Origin: JADKFD01 sp964561825
GTDB taxonomy: Bacteria > Pseudomonadota > Gammaproteobacteria > Xanthomonadales > SZUA-5
Length of the DNA: 22,634 bases
Direction of reading: 5' to 3'
Assembly (NCBI GenBank): GCA_964561825.1
Contig: CAZLSB010000036.1
Location: 1-22,634, forward strand
Position 1 is the stretch's first letter; every line of letters begins with the position of its first letter. The notes under the pieces are model-generated. The model was not told the DNA's origin and did not search any database. It worked only from the letters and a program-made list of their open reading frames with translations. A program made the translations under genes and the position numbers. Of the stretch, positions 1 through 7,174 are shown piece after piece.

Positions 1-201
1 GCGCCAACTCGATCTGCATCCGCAGGCAGCCGTCTTGCGTGCGCAGCGGCGCTCACACCGTCGCGGCGCGCGCTGAACCTGACGGACGGGATGCGCGTGA
101 CCGGCCTGCTTCCAGGGCATCTGCCAGACATTCGCTACCATCGCGAAAAGTGTCTGCGCGACCTGCGCCAGCCGAACTTCAATCAACCCGGCGACTTATG
201 A
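1..201 (+). CDS. Possible 3' end of an unrecognised gene (partial)
   Basis: Frame 1 is open from the first base to a TGA at 199-201. It gives about 66 residues ending in RYHREKCLRDLRQPNFNQPGDL-like sequence, where the charged tail looks more protein-like than the arginine/alanine-rich alternative frame on the same strand. I do not recognise a family, there is no catalytic motif, and the start lies outside the window. It could be the C-terminus of a real gene or a chance open frame in GC-rich DNA. The MITE-like element begins about 100 bp downstream. Confidence 0.25.
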   Translation, partial: APTRSASAGSRLACAAALTPSRRALNLTDGMRVTGLLPGHLPDIRYHREKCLRDLRQPNFNQPGDL

Positions 202-309
202 ACAAAGGCGCTCGAAAGTGAGTCGCGCCGACAGCCAAATGAGCATTCGGTTGGTGGGACTTGATGCCGCCTCCGACCGGGCCAAGTTATGGTATGCGCT
301 AGGCACTTA

Positions 310-465
310 GGGCTCGTAAGGAAATAACTTGGACTTTTGGCCGTCGGATTGGGATGCGATGCGAGGCGCGATGAGCGCGGTGTGGCGCGCCACACAAGCG
401 ATTCGCAACGAGGCAGCGCGCCCAATCCGGCGAGCAAAAAGTTCAAGTTATTGACGAACGAGCCC
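310..465. mobile_element. 156-bp palindromic MITE-like element with TTA target duplication
   Basis: The ends are GGGCTCG (310-316) and CGAGCCC (459-465), flanked on both sides by TTA (307-309 and 466-468), which looks like a 3-bp target duplication. The terminal inverted repeat extends inward for about 44 bp with few mismatches. On both arms it reads outward-in through an AATAACTTGRAC motif to a GGATTGGG motif. The centre contains the perfect 16-base palindrome GTGTGGCGCGCCACAC at 380-395, so the whole element could fold into one imperfect hairpin. It has no coding capacity. It is best read as a non-autonomous miniature transposon whose parent transposase is not in the window. Confidence 0.75.
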
Positions 466-468
466 TTA

Positions 469-627
469 CTAGGGAAATCCCAGCGCGGTCTTCCTGGCTG
501 GCCTTGATGTTCGCAGCGCCACTGGTCAATTAGGTGTTGCTGCGTCCGCTGCGCCTGTTGCGCCTCTGGCGCCGGCCGTGGCAAGTACAGTCCAACATAG
601 GCCCTAGCGTCTGCCCGCGCCCGGCGT
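469..627. other. Non-coding gap downstream of the cls-like gene
   Basis: These 159 bases lie between the MITE-like element and the stop of the phospholipase D gene. Reverse-strand frames continue open through here, but they have no start site, family resemblance or ribosome binding site. I see no convincing terminator. Confidence 0.4.
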
Positions 628-2013
628 TTACAGCATCGGGCCCAATATTCGGGCCGCAGCGGCCACGGTTTCGCCCAAAACACCGATCGCACGAAATCCC
701 TTGCTGCTGCAGCGAGCCTCCAAAAACTGCAGATAGGCAGCCAGTTGCTCAGCCACCTCGACATTGAAAAACAACGCAGTCACTTCGTAATTGAGGAAAA
801 AGCTGCGCGGATCAAGATTGGCCGAACCGATGATCGCGAGGTTGTGATCCACCAGAACCGCCTTCGCGTGGAGCATCCCCGATCCGTAGCGATACACCTT
901 AATCCCTTTGCGCGCGAGGTCGCGCAGGTAACTCGCGGCGACGAGGTCGACTAGCTTATTGTCCGAACGCTCCGGCACATAAATGCGCAAATCCACCCCG
1001 CTGCGCACCGCCGCAATGAGGGCGCAGACCAGGGCCTCGTCCGGGACAAAGTACGGACTGACCAGCCATAAACGCTGCTCAGCGTTGTAGCAGGCTTTGA
1101 GCAGTGCCGCGTGCCAGACGTCGTCGCGCAGGTCCGGGCCCGAGGCCAGCAGCTGGGCATCGACGTTTGCAATCGCCGGCGTCAATGTGGCGTCGCCGAC
1201 AGTCACGGCCTTGCTGCCGCCGACCGCGCTGCCGCTTGCAAAAGCCCAGTCCGCGCGGAAGACGTCGTCATACGCCAACGCGAGCGGACCTTCGACCACA
1301 AAGCTGAGGTCCATCCAGGCGTTGGCGTCGTCCAGATATGGATTGGCGATGTTGCGTCCGCCGGCCCACGCCCGCCTGCGATCGGCAACCACCAGCTTGC
1401 GGTGATTGCGCAGGTTCGCAATGCGCTGGATTAGCGCATTGGCAAAGGGCTTGAAGCGCATGATCTCGCCACCGGCCTCGCGCAGGCGACGTACCTCTGC
1501 AGTGCGCAAAAACCATGAGCCGATGTCGTCAACCAGCACCCGCACACGGACCCCGCGGGCGGCAGCCGCACGGAACGCCTCCAGCACTGCGCGGCCGGCA
1601 CGGTCGCTGGCGATGTCGTAGACCAACACGTGCAGTTCGGATTCGGCGCTGGCGATCAGTGCAAGCAGATCGGCGTGGGCAGCACCGCCGGTGGTCGCCA
1701 GACGGACCCGATTACCGCCCACCACCGGCGTCCCGCCGATTCGCGCAACCATCCGGCCCAATCCGCGAACGTCCGCTACTGCGCCCACCTGTGGGCTAAA
1801 GCGCAGGCGCTGGTTGCGCTCGCGACGCAGCTTGCGCGCTCCAATCAAAACCCACAGCGCAGCCCCCAGATAGGGCACAAAAACCACAAAAACGAGCCAA
1901 GCGATGACCGCGGTCGGCGGCCGCCGGCTGTGCAAAATTTGGTAGCTCAGAAGCGCGCTCAGCGCCACCGCCAGCAGCAGCGATAACGCTTGCCAATAGC
2001 TCATCTCAGGCAT
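628..2013 (-). CDS. cls: Cardiolipin synthase-type phospholipase D protein
   Basis: 461 residues, the usual size for bacterial ClsA-type enzymes. Two hydrophobic helices near residues 5-25 and 33-57 anchor it in the inner membrane, as in ClsA. Two HKD phospholipase D motifs follow: HRKLVVAD near residue 203 with a following GGRN, and HAKAVLVD near residue 380 with a following GSANLDPRS. This pair forms the single active site that joins two phosphatidyl groups to make cardiolipin. The ATG at 2013 is the first start; a second Met three codons in is also possible, and neither has a strong Shine-Dalgarno. The gene stands alone, transcribed away from prpC. The family is certain; ClsA versus ClsB/C or another PLD-transferase is inferred from the two N-terminal membrane helices. 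Confidence 0.9.
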   Translation of the reverse strand: MPEMSYWQALSLLLAVALSALLSYQILHSRRPPTAVIAWLVFVVFVPYLGAALWVLIGARKLRRERNQRLRFSPQVGAVADVRGLGRMVARIGGTPVVGGNRVRLATTGGAAHADLLALIASAESELHVLVYDIASDRAGRAVLEAFRAAAARGVRVRVLVDDIGSWFLRTAEVRRLREAGGEIMRFKPFANALIQRIANLRNHRKLVVADRRRAWAGGRNIANPYLDDANAWMDLSFVVEGPLALAYDDVFRADWAFASGSAVGGSKAVTVGDATLTPAIANVDAQLLASGPDLRDDVWHAALLKACYNAEQRLWLVSPYFVPDEALVCALIAAVRSGVDLRIYVPERSDNKLVDLVAASYLRDLARKGIKVYRYGSGMLHAKAVLVDHNLAIIGSANLDPRSFFLNYEVTALFFNVEVAEQLAAYLQFLEARCSSKGFRAIGVLGETVAAAARILGPML

Positions 2014-2190
2014 TGAGCCTGATCCGGGTTAGGTGCCAGTGCTCAGCCAGTGTGGTCGGCAGTACGACAGTAGGTCCTTGGCCAGTCCGGATTTTGTCGT
2101 TATTCATCGGCGCAGTATCCGATGCCGATTAGTCGCTTACAAGCGAGAGCGCCCGGAGACTCTGCGTGGAAGGGCGCCGGTCAGTGCAAC

Positions 2191-2308
2191 GCCGCACAAG
2201 GACATCCTCAGTCGGCCGTATAGCCCAATATGGCGCTTGTTCGGAAAATCCCTTATGCGGCCCATATCCTGCGCGATCAGCGCGCGAATTTATGAAACAT
2301 GCGGGCTA
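2191..2308 (+). repeat. Dispersed palindromic repeat, left-truncated copy
   Basis: This copy matches 9029-9146 over about 118 bp. It includes GCCGCACAAGG at the left, TCAGTCGGCC before a central near-palindrome, CGGAAAATCCCTTATGCG, ATCCTGCGCGATCA and the terminal block ending GGGCTA at 2308. The outer left end present in the 8980 copy (TAGCCCGGATGTTTCAT) is absent here. Its right end, read in reverse, is TAGCCCGCATGTTTCAT, which matches that missing left end and shows that the family has inverted termini. It lies 73 bp upstream of the prpC start, so it may influence that transcript. Confidence 0.75.
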
Positions 2309-2370
2309 GAATCGTCGCCCACCCGCTTGCGCCAAACGGCTGCGCAGCGCTTCTTTGTCCATGATCCAAT

Positions 2371-2375
2371 GGAGG
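2371..2375 (+). promoter_or_regulatory. Shine-Dalgarno that fixes the prpC start
   Basis: GGAGG lies 6 bases before the ATG at 2382. The in-frame ATG at 2355 would add nine residues with no ribosome binding site, so 2382 is preferred. Confidence 0.8.
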
Positions 2376-2381
2376 CTCCCA

Positions 2382-3539
2382 ATGAGTGAATCCGCTGCCC
2401 AGGCCTTGCCCAAGGCGAAAAAGTCCGTTGCGCTATCCGGGGTTGTCGCTGGCAACACGGCCCTGTGCACGGTCGGCCGTACCGGTAACGATTTGAGTTA
2501 CCGTGGCTACGATATTCACGATCTGGCCAAACATGCGAGCTTTGAGGAAGTCGCGCATTTGCTGGTGTATGGACACCTGCCCAGTGTTGCTGAGCTGAAA
2601 GCGTACAAAACCAAACTGAAACGTTTGCGCGGTTTACCGGCCATTGTGCAGGACGCGCTGGAGATGCTGCCGCCGTCTACGCATCCGATGGACGTGTTGC
2701 GCACTGGCGCCTCAATGCTCGGCGCGGTGCTGCCTGAAAAAGAGTCCCATCCGCTCGCCGAAGCGCGCGATATCGCCGATCGCTTGATGGCCAGTTTTGG
2801 CTCTATGTTGTTGTACTGGTATCACTTTAGCCATGCCGGCGCGCGCATTGATGTAGAAACCGATGACGACACGATTGCGTCCCATTTTCTGCACCTATTG
2901 CATACCCGCCGGCCCAGCGAATTGCACGCCCGAGCCTTAGATCAATCGCTGATCCTCTACGCCGAGCACGAGTTCAACGCCAGCACCTTTGCCGCGCGGG
3001 TGATTGCCGGCACCGGTTCCGATATGTATTCGTCGATCACCGGTGCGATTGGCGCGCTGCGTGGGCCCAAACATGGCGGCGCTAATGAAGTGGCAATGGA
3101 GATCATCGCGCGTTACCGCAGCGCCGATGAAGCCGAAGCGGATATTCGTGCGCGGGTTGAGCGCAGGGAAATCGTCATCGGTTTTGGCCACCCGGTGTAC
3201 ACGGTGTCGGATCCGCGTAACGTCATCATCAAAGAAATCAGCCACAAACTGTGCGCAGACGGTGGCAATCGGCGTTTGTACGCGGTCTCGGAGCGCATCG
3301 AATCCTTGATGTGGGAGCTAAAAAAGATGTTCCCGAACCTCGATTGGTACAGTGCGTCCAGCTACCACATGATGGGTGTGCCGACGGCGATGTTCACGCC
3401 GCTGTTTGTGATCGCCCGCACCAGTGGCTGGTGCGCCCATGTCATTGAACAACGCCAGGATGGCAAGATCATCCGGCCCAGCGCCAATTACACCGGGCCC
3501 GATGACCGCGATTTTGTGCCCATTGAGCAGCGCACCTAG
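2382..3539 (+). CDS. prpC: 2-methylcitrate synthase
   Basis: 385 residues, the normal length of PrpC. It condenses propionyl-CoA with oxaloacetate to 2-methylcitrate, the first step of the methylcitrate cycle for propionate. The citrate-synthase active-site segments are visible: LRGPKHGGAN with the first His, and GFGHPVYTVSDPR with the second. The C-terminal block YHMMGVPTAMFTP through WCAHVIEQR, IRPSANYTGP is much closer to PrpC than to GltA, whose proteins are longer and carry an extra N-terminal domain. prpB, acnD and prpF are not adjacent; the next gene is a rhomboid protease 15 bp downstream on the same strand. A cytosolic location is expected. A minor citrate synthase activity is possible because PrpC enzymes often show it. 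Confidence 0.93.
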   Translation: MSESAAQALPKAKKSVALSGVVAGNTALCTVGRTGNDLSYRGYDIHDLAKHASFEEVAHLLVYGHLPSVAELKAYKTKLKRLRGLPAIVQDALEMLPPSTHPMDVLRTGASMLGAVLPEKESHPLAEARDIADRLMASFGSMLLYWYHFSHAGARIDVETDDDTIASHFLHLLHTRRPSELHARALDQSLILYAEHEFNASTFAARVIAGTGSDMYSSITGAIGALRGPKHGGANEVAMEIIARYRSADEAEADIRARVERREIVIGFGHPVYTVSDPRNVIIKEISHKLCADGGNRRLYAVSERIESLMWELKKMFPNLDWYSASSYHMMGVPTAMFTPLFVIARTSGWCAHVIEQRQDGKIIRPSANYTGPDDRDFVPIEQRT

Positions 3540-3554
3540 CCCGAGAAACAGCGC

Positions 3555-5024
3555 ATGTTGATCATCCCACTCGATCAACGCCTGACCCTGGCGCGATTTC
3601 CCTGGGTCACGGCCTTGCTGATCCTGGTCAACGTGATTGTGTATTTTGGTTTTCAAGCGCGTGACGAATCGGCTTTTCGCAACGCTGCTGATCATTACCG
3701 ACGGTCCGGGCTGGTGGAGCTTGAATGGCCGTCGTTAATGACGCATTTGGCGCAGCGCGATAGTTCCGAACGGGTGGCGCAGCTGAGCCAACTGCGCGAG
3801 CCTCAGCGCTCGCGCGTGGCGGTTGAACTGCAAGCATTTGACGCCGAGTTTGCCGAGCGTTTGGCGCGTTTTCCGCCGGTAGCAAAAGGCGATAGCGACG
3901 CGCTGGCGCAATGGCGCGGCCAGCGTCAGCAATTGCAGATCATGATCGAACAAGCGGTGACGCCGCGTCATGTGCTGTTATTTCACCAGCCCAGCGCCGC
4001 GCGCTTGTTCACGTCGATGTTTTTACACGGGGATGCCGGCCATCTGTTCGGCAATATGCTGTTTCTGGCACTGCTGGGTTTAATGACGGAAGCAGCGCTA
4101 GGTCCGTGGTTATTTTTGGGTATTTATCTGTTCGCCGGATTAGGCGGCGGCATGGTCAGCGTGCTGCGCCACGTTGGCGATTATGGATCCTTACTCGGCG
4201 CGTCGGGCGCCATCGCCGGTTTGATGGGCGCCTGCTGCGTGGTGTGGGGCATGCGCAAGATTCGCGTGTTTTATTGGTTCTTGGTGATCTTCGACTACAC
4301 CCGCGTGCCGGCCATCATGCTGCTGCCCGCGTGGTTGGGCTGGGAGCTGTGGCAGATGGCCACCAGCCCCGGCGCTGGAATCGCCTTTGATGCGCATGCC
4401 GGCGGCATCATCTGCGGCGCGCTGGCGACTTTTTTGGTGCGCCATCTGGGCTGGGAACGCCGCGAAGTGTTGGATGCGCACACGCAAGCCAAGGCCACCG
4501 TCGATTTGCACGCAGCCTTGCGCAGCGCCTTGGGTAAATTGGAATTCGCCCAAGCGCGTGAACTGAGCGAGCGATTAGTCAAACAGTTTCCCAACGAACG
4601 CGAAGCTTGGCGCTTGCGATTACGCGCGTGGCGCGATCGCCCGTTAGACCCAGCCTGGCACGACGCAAGCAAACGCTTGTTGTTTGATCGACTCACACCG
4701 GCGGCCGGTCCCGACGAAGATATCGCGGTTTACGACGGTTATCTGGCTGCCAACGGCGCACAGATCCAGCTCAGCTGCGACGAGTTGGCAAGCCTTGGCG
4801 CCCGCTGGCTGCAAGCCGGTCGATTGGCCGCCAGCGAGCGCATCGTCTTTCGATTGCTTGACGAGCCAGAGCCCGCCGAAAGTGCCAGAAGACTGGCCTT
4901 GCGCCTCGCGCTGGCCTGGCACGAAGCTAATGACGCCGGAGCCTTCCAACGCGTCGCCGGCCGCTTGTACGCACGTTGCCCAGATAGCAGCGAAGCAGCG
5001 CGTTTGCAGCGCTTGATGCAGTGA
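3555..5024 (+). CDS. Rhomboid intramembrane serine protease with soluble insert and C-terminal extension
   Basis: 489 residues. TM1 lies near residues 15-35 and is followed by about 100 hydrophilic, Gln/Arg/Glu-rich residues, an unusually large soluble insert before TM2. The rhomboid core then follows: FLHGDAGHLFGN with the HxxxN pair H163/N167, GASGAIAG with nucleophile Ser217, and DAHAGG with catalytic His281. After about residue 305 there is a roughly 185-residue soluble C-terminus rich in Ala, Leu and Arg, with helical pairs resembling TPR-like repeats. Active rhomboids cut membrane helices of substrate proteins inside the bilayer. All catalytic residues are present. The substrate is unknown. 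The start ATG lies 15 bp after prpC, suggesting one transcript; the ribosome binding site is weak. Confidence 0.9.
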   Translation: MLIIPLDQRLTLARFPWVTALLILVNVIVYFGFQARDESAFRNAADHYRRSGLVELEWPSLMTHLAQRDSSERVAQLSQLREPQRSRVAVELQAFDAEFAERLARFPPVAKGDSDALAQWRGQRQQLQIMIEQAVTPRHVLLFHQPSAARLFTSMFLHGDAGHLFGNMLFLALLGLMTEAALGPWLFLGIYLFAGLGGGMVSVLRHVGDYGSLLGASGAIAGLMGACCVVWGMRKIRVFYWFLVIFDYTRVPAIMLLPAWLGWELWQMATSPGAGIAFDAHAGGIICGALATFLVRHLGWERREVLDAHTQAKATVDLHAALRSALGKLEFAQARELSERLVKQFPNEREAWRLRLRAWRDRPLDPAWHDASKRLLFDRLTPAAGPDEDIAVYDGYLAANGAQIQLSCDELASLGARWLQAGRLAASERIVFRLLDEPEPAESARRLALRLALAWHEANDAGAFQRVAGRLYARCPDSSEAARLQRLMQ

Positions 5025-5046
5025 GCGGCCGCACGCTGCGCTTCTG

Positions 5047-5059
5047 CGTACAATGTACG
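5047..5059. promoter_or_regulatory. Candidate autoregulatory operator of the DUF1778 antitoxin remnant
   Basis: CGTACAATGTACG is a palindrome with perfect 6-bp arms around a single central base. It lies 20 bp before the ATG of the antitoxin remnant. Ribbon-helix-helix antitoxins of this type bind palindromes over their own promoter, so position and shape fit an operator. The assignment is inference. Confidence 0.45.
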
Positions 5060-5079
5060 GAATTTCTTCGAGCAAGCTG

Positions 5080-5214
5080 ATGAACGCAGCTACTGATCGC
5101 TTGGATATCCGACTGCCGCCTGACCAGAAGCGGGTGCTGGCGCGTGCTGCGCAGCTGCAGGGCTTAAACCTAGAAACCTCAGTTGACCGCTTCCTAGTAC
5201 CCATAGCTGCGTGA
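5080..5214 (+). pseudogene. DUF1778 (TacA-like) antitoxin, truncated by an inserted repeat element
   Basis: ATG at 5080 opens a 44-codon frame. The N-terminus (DRLDIRLPPDQKRVLARAAQ, then LQGLNL) is a typical DUF1778 ribbon-helix-helix domain, the DNA-binding half of TacA-type antitoxins that neutralise GNAT toxins acetylating aminoacyl-tRNA. Family members run to about 90 residues. Here similarity stops at about codon 31, exactly where the inverted-repeat element begins (5170), and the remaining 13 residues are encoded by the element. No C-terminal toxin-binding region and no GNAT toxin gene follow. The short product might still bind DNA, but the pair is broken. Confidence 0.7.
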
Positions 5215-5336
5215 TTCTTTGGGCTTTTCTGCCGCTTGACTCCTTCACCCGATGGGTGAGGCCACCCGGCGGCAAAAAACCTTATCGAAATCAACAAGCT
5301 ATGAGCGTCGATGAGCGGGTCAACTGAGGTTTCCAG
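5170..5336. mobile_element. 167-bp inverted-repeat element inserted in the antitoxin gene
   Basis: The ends CTAGAAACCTCAGTTGACC (5170-5188) and GGTCAACTGAGGTTTCCAG (5318-5336) are 19-bp inverted repeats with one mismatch. Similarity between the arms continues more weakly inward, sharing CATAGCT and TGATT blocks and a TTTT run before TGCCG. A small TCACCC-GAT-GGGTGA hairpin lies near the middle. There is no room for a transposase. I see no clear target duplication. It is probably a non-autonomous derivative of an insertion sequence that I cannot name. Confidence 0.7.
5326..5329 (+). promoter_or_regulatory. Ribosome binding site supplied by the inserted element
   Basis: GAGG within the right terminal inverted repeat lies 8 bases before the ATG at 5338. 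Translation of the DUF952 gene therefore seems to start from a signal brought by the mobile element. Confidence 0.55.
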
Positions 5337-5337
5337 G

Positions 5338-5721
5338 ATGATCAATCCAACCGAACTCAGTGTGCGCGGACTGCCGCAGCTAGACGCCGCGCTGATCTAC
5401 AAACTCGTGCGCGCAGAGGATTGGCAACAGGCGTTGCAGTCAGGCTACTTTGCAGGATCGGCAGACGATCGGCGCGATGCATACATACACCTGTCCAGTG
5501 CCGATCAAGTGGCTGGCACGCTGCAAAAGTATTTCTCGCAGACCGATGAGCTCTTGCTACTAGCGGTTGATCCGGCCTTATTAGGGACGGCTTTGTTTTA
5601 TGAGCCCTCGCGCGGTGGTGCTTTATTTCCGCATTTGTATGGACCCTTGCCAGTGCACAGCGCTCGGGCTTTCGCCTATCGTGCGCACGCGCAGGGTGAT
5701 TGGTCATTAACCCATGCTTGA
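5338..5721 (+). CDS. DUF952 domain protein
   Basis: 127 residues from the ATG at 5338. The core LIYKLVRAEDWQQALQSGYF, DAYIHLSSADQVAGTLQKYF, then LLLLAVDPALLG, LFPHLYGPLPVHSA matches the small DUF952 (COG3502) family, including the conserved F/Y-HLS and FPHLYG segments. The biochemical role of the family is not established; I recall it being placed near the ADP-ribosyltransferase fold, but cannot confirm that here. About 22 residues precede the domain, more than most members. The start region abuts the inserted element, so the native N-terminus may have been altered. An in-frame ATG at 5311 lies inside the element. Its end overlaps the monooxygenase start by 8 bases, pointing to translational coupling. 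Confidence 0.85.
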   Translation: MINPTELSVRGLPQLDAALIYKLVRAEDWQQALQSGYFAGSADDRRDAYIHLSSADQVAGTLQKYFSQTDELLLLAVDPALLGTALFYEPSRGGALFPHLYGPLPVHSARAFAYRAHAQGDWSLTHA

Positions 5722-7171
5722 ATTTGCCATAGTTGGGGCTGGATTCGGTGGTATCGCGATGGCGCGAGCGTTGACTCGCGCTGGCGTGCACGATTTTAAG
5801 GTTTACGAAAAGGCCGCAGCGGTTGGTGGTACTTGGCGAGAGAATCATTATCCGGGCGCGGCATGCGATGTACCTTCGCATTTGTATTCGCTCGCTGATG
5901 CGCCTAATGCGCGTTGGACGCGCTTGTTTCCCAGGCAGCCGGAAATTCAAGCGCATTTGCTGAGCTTAGGCGACGAGTTAATCGCCACTGGCAAAATTGA
6001 ATTTGCTTGGCGGCTGCGCAGCGCGCATTGGGATGCCGAACAACGCTGCTGGTGTTTGACCAATGCCGCAGGTCAGCAAATCCGCGCCCGCACTCTGGTG
6101 CTGGCACTCGGTGGATTGCATGTGCCGGCTTTTCCAGACATTCCCGGCAAAGAGCAATTTGCCGGGAGCGTTTTTCATTCGGCCCAATGGCGGCATGATG
6201 TGGACTTAAGCGGGCGCCGCGTGGCGGTGATTGGTACAGGTGCAAGCGCTATTCAGTTTGTGCCGATCATCGCGCCCCTTGCCGCACACCTTTCTGTATT
6301 CCAGCGTAGCGCACCGTGGTTAATGCCCAGGCCCGATTTTCTATTTCCAGCTTGGGTCCGCAGTGCTTTTGCGCGTTTGCCGTTTGCGGCTCAGATATTG
6401 CGAGGCAGCATCTTTCTATTGCTGGAACTACTCTCCACCGGATTGACGCACCGGCGCTTCGGCGGCTGGGCTAGGTGGTTAGCTCAAACGCATTTACACA
6501 AACAAGTCGCCGATGCGGATTTGCGCGCCCGTTTGATGCCTGATTATCCGATTGGCTGTAAACGAGTATTGATTTCTAGCGATTATTATCCAGCGCTCAC
6601 CCGTGCCAATGTGCAACTCATCGACGAACCGATCAGCGCGATCGAATCAAATGGACTGCGCATGCAAAGTGGTCAGTTGATTGAGGCCGACGTGCTCATT
6701 TATGGCAGTGGTTTCAAGCCGATGGATGTACTCGCGGATATCGAAATTATCGGTTCGCACGGGCGTAATCTGGCCAACGATTGGCAAACAAGACCGCAAG
6801 CGTACCTGGGTATTAGCGTTCACGGTTATCCCAATCTGCATTTTCTGCTGGGCCCTAATACCGCCTTAGGGCACAATTCGGTGCTGTACATGATTGATAG
6901 CCAAGTGCGTCACATTATGGCTTTGCAGCGCGCCAAACGCGATCGCAATACCCTCAGCGCCGAGCCCACCGCCGCCGCGCAAACCGCTTTTTTACAAGAT
7001 GTGGACGCCGGCTTCCCCAATAGCGCCTGGGCCGGTGGCTGCCGTAGTTGGTATCTCGATACGCAGGGCCACAACATCGCACTATGGACAAAATCGTGTC
7101 TGGCCTACCGCTGGCTAACTCGACGCGTCAACGCAGCCGATTATCACTTTGACCCGCAGCAGTTACGTTAA
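5714..7171 (+). CDS. Flavin-containing, Baeyer-Villiger-like monooxygenase
   Basis: 485 residues. The FAD-binding Rossmann motif GAGFGG lies at residues 8-13, followed by an acidic E at the end of beta-2 and GGTWRENHYPGAACD, typical of class B flavoprotein monooxygenases. The Baeyer-Villiger fingerprint FxGxxxHxxxW is present as FAGSVFHSAQW at 149-159, with Arg rather than Pro at the last position. The NADPH motif GTGASA is at 174-179. The family inserts one oxygen atom into ketones, aldehydes or heteroatoms using NADPH and O2. The substrate cannot be predicted. The 8-bp overlap with the DUF952 gene suggests co-expression. It converges on the ABC exporter, with stops only 3 bp apart. Confidence 0.9.
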   Translation: MLEFAIVGAGFGGIAMARALTRAGVHDFKVYEKAAAVGGTWRENHYPGAACDVPSHLYSLADAPNARWTRLFPRQPEIQAHLLSLGDELIATGKIEFAWRLRSAHWDAEQRCWCLTNAAGQQIRARTLVLALGGLHVPAFPDIPGKEQFAGSVFHSAQWRHDVDLSGRRVAVIGTGASAIQFVPIIAPLAAHLSVFQRSAPWLMPRPDFLFPAWVRSAFARLPFAAQILRGSIFLLLELLSTGLTHRRFGGWARWLAQTHLHKQVADADLRARLMPDYPIGCKRVLISSDYYPALTRANVQLIDEPISAIESNGLRMQSGQLIEADVLIYGSGFKPMDVLADIEIIGSHGRNLANDWQTRPQAYLGISVHGYPNLHFLLGPNTALGHNSVLYMIDSQVRHIMALQRAKRDRNTLSAEPTAAAQTAFLQDVDAGFPNSAWAGGCRSWYLDTQGHNIALWTKSCLAYRWLTRRVNAADYHFDPQQLR

Positions 7172-7174
7172 TCC

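Larger units (their letters stand above)
2014..2381. other. Divergent intergenic region between cls and prpC
   Basis: This 368-bp gap must contain the promoters of two divergently transcribed genes. Its right half is occupied by a copy of the dispersed palindromic repeat (about 2191-2308). I see no convincing sigma-70 promoter by eye and no gene: the frame open from 2033 has no ribosome binding site and runs through the repeat into the prpC start. Confidence 0.5.

Noticed and set aside
183..764. Long minus-strand open frame of 193 codons
   Set aside because: It runs through the MITE-like palindrome and into the end of the phospholipase D gene in another frame, with no ribosome binding site or family resemblance.
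2033..2389. 118-codon plus-strand frame before prpC
   Set aside because: It crosses the dispersed repeat, has no Shine-Dalgarno, overlaps the prpC start out of frame and resembles no family.
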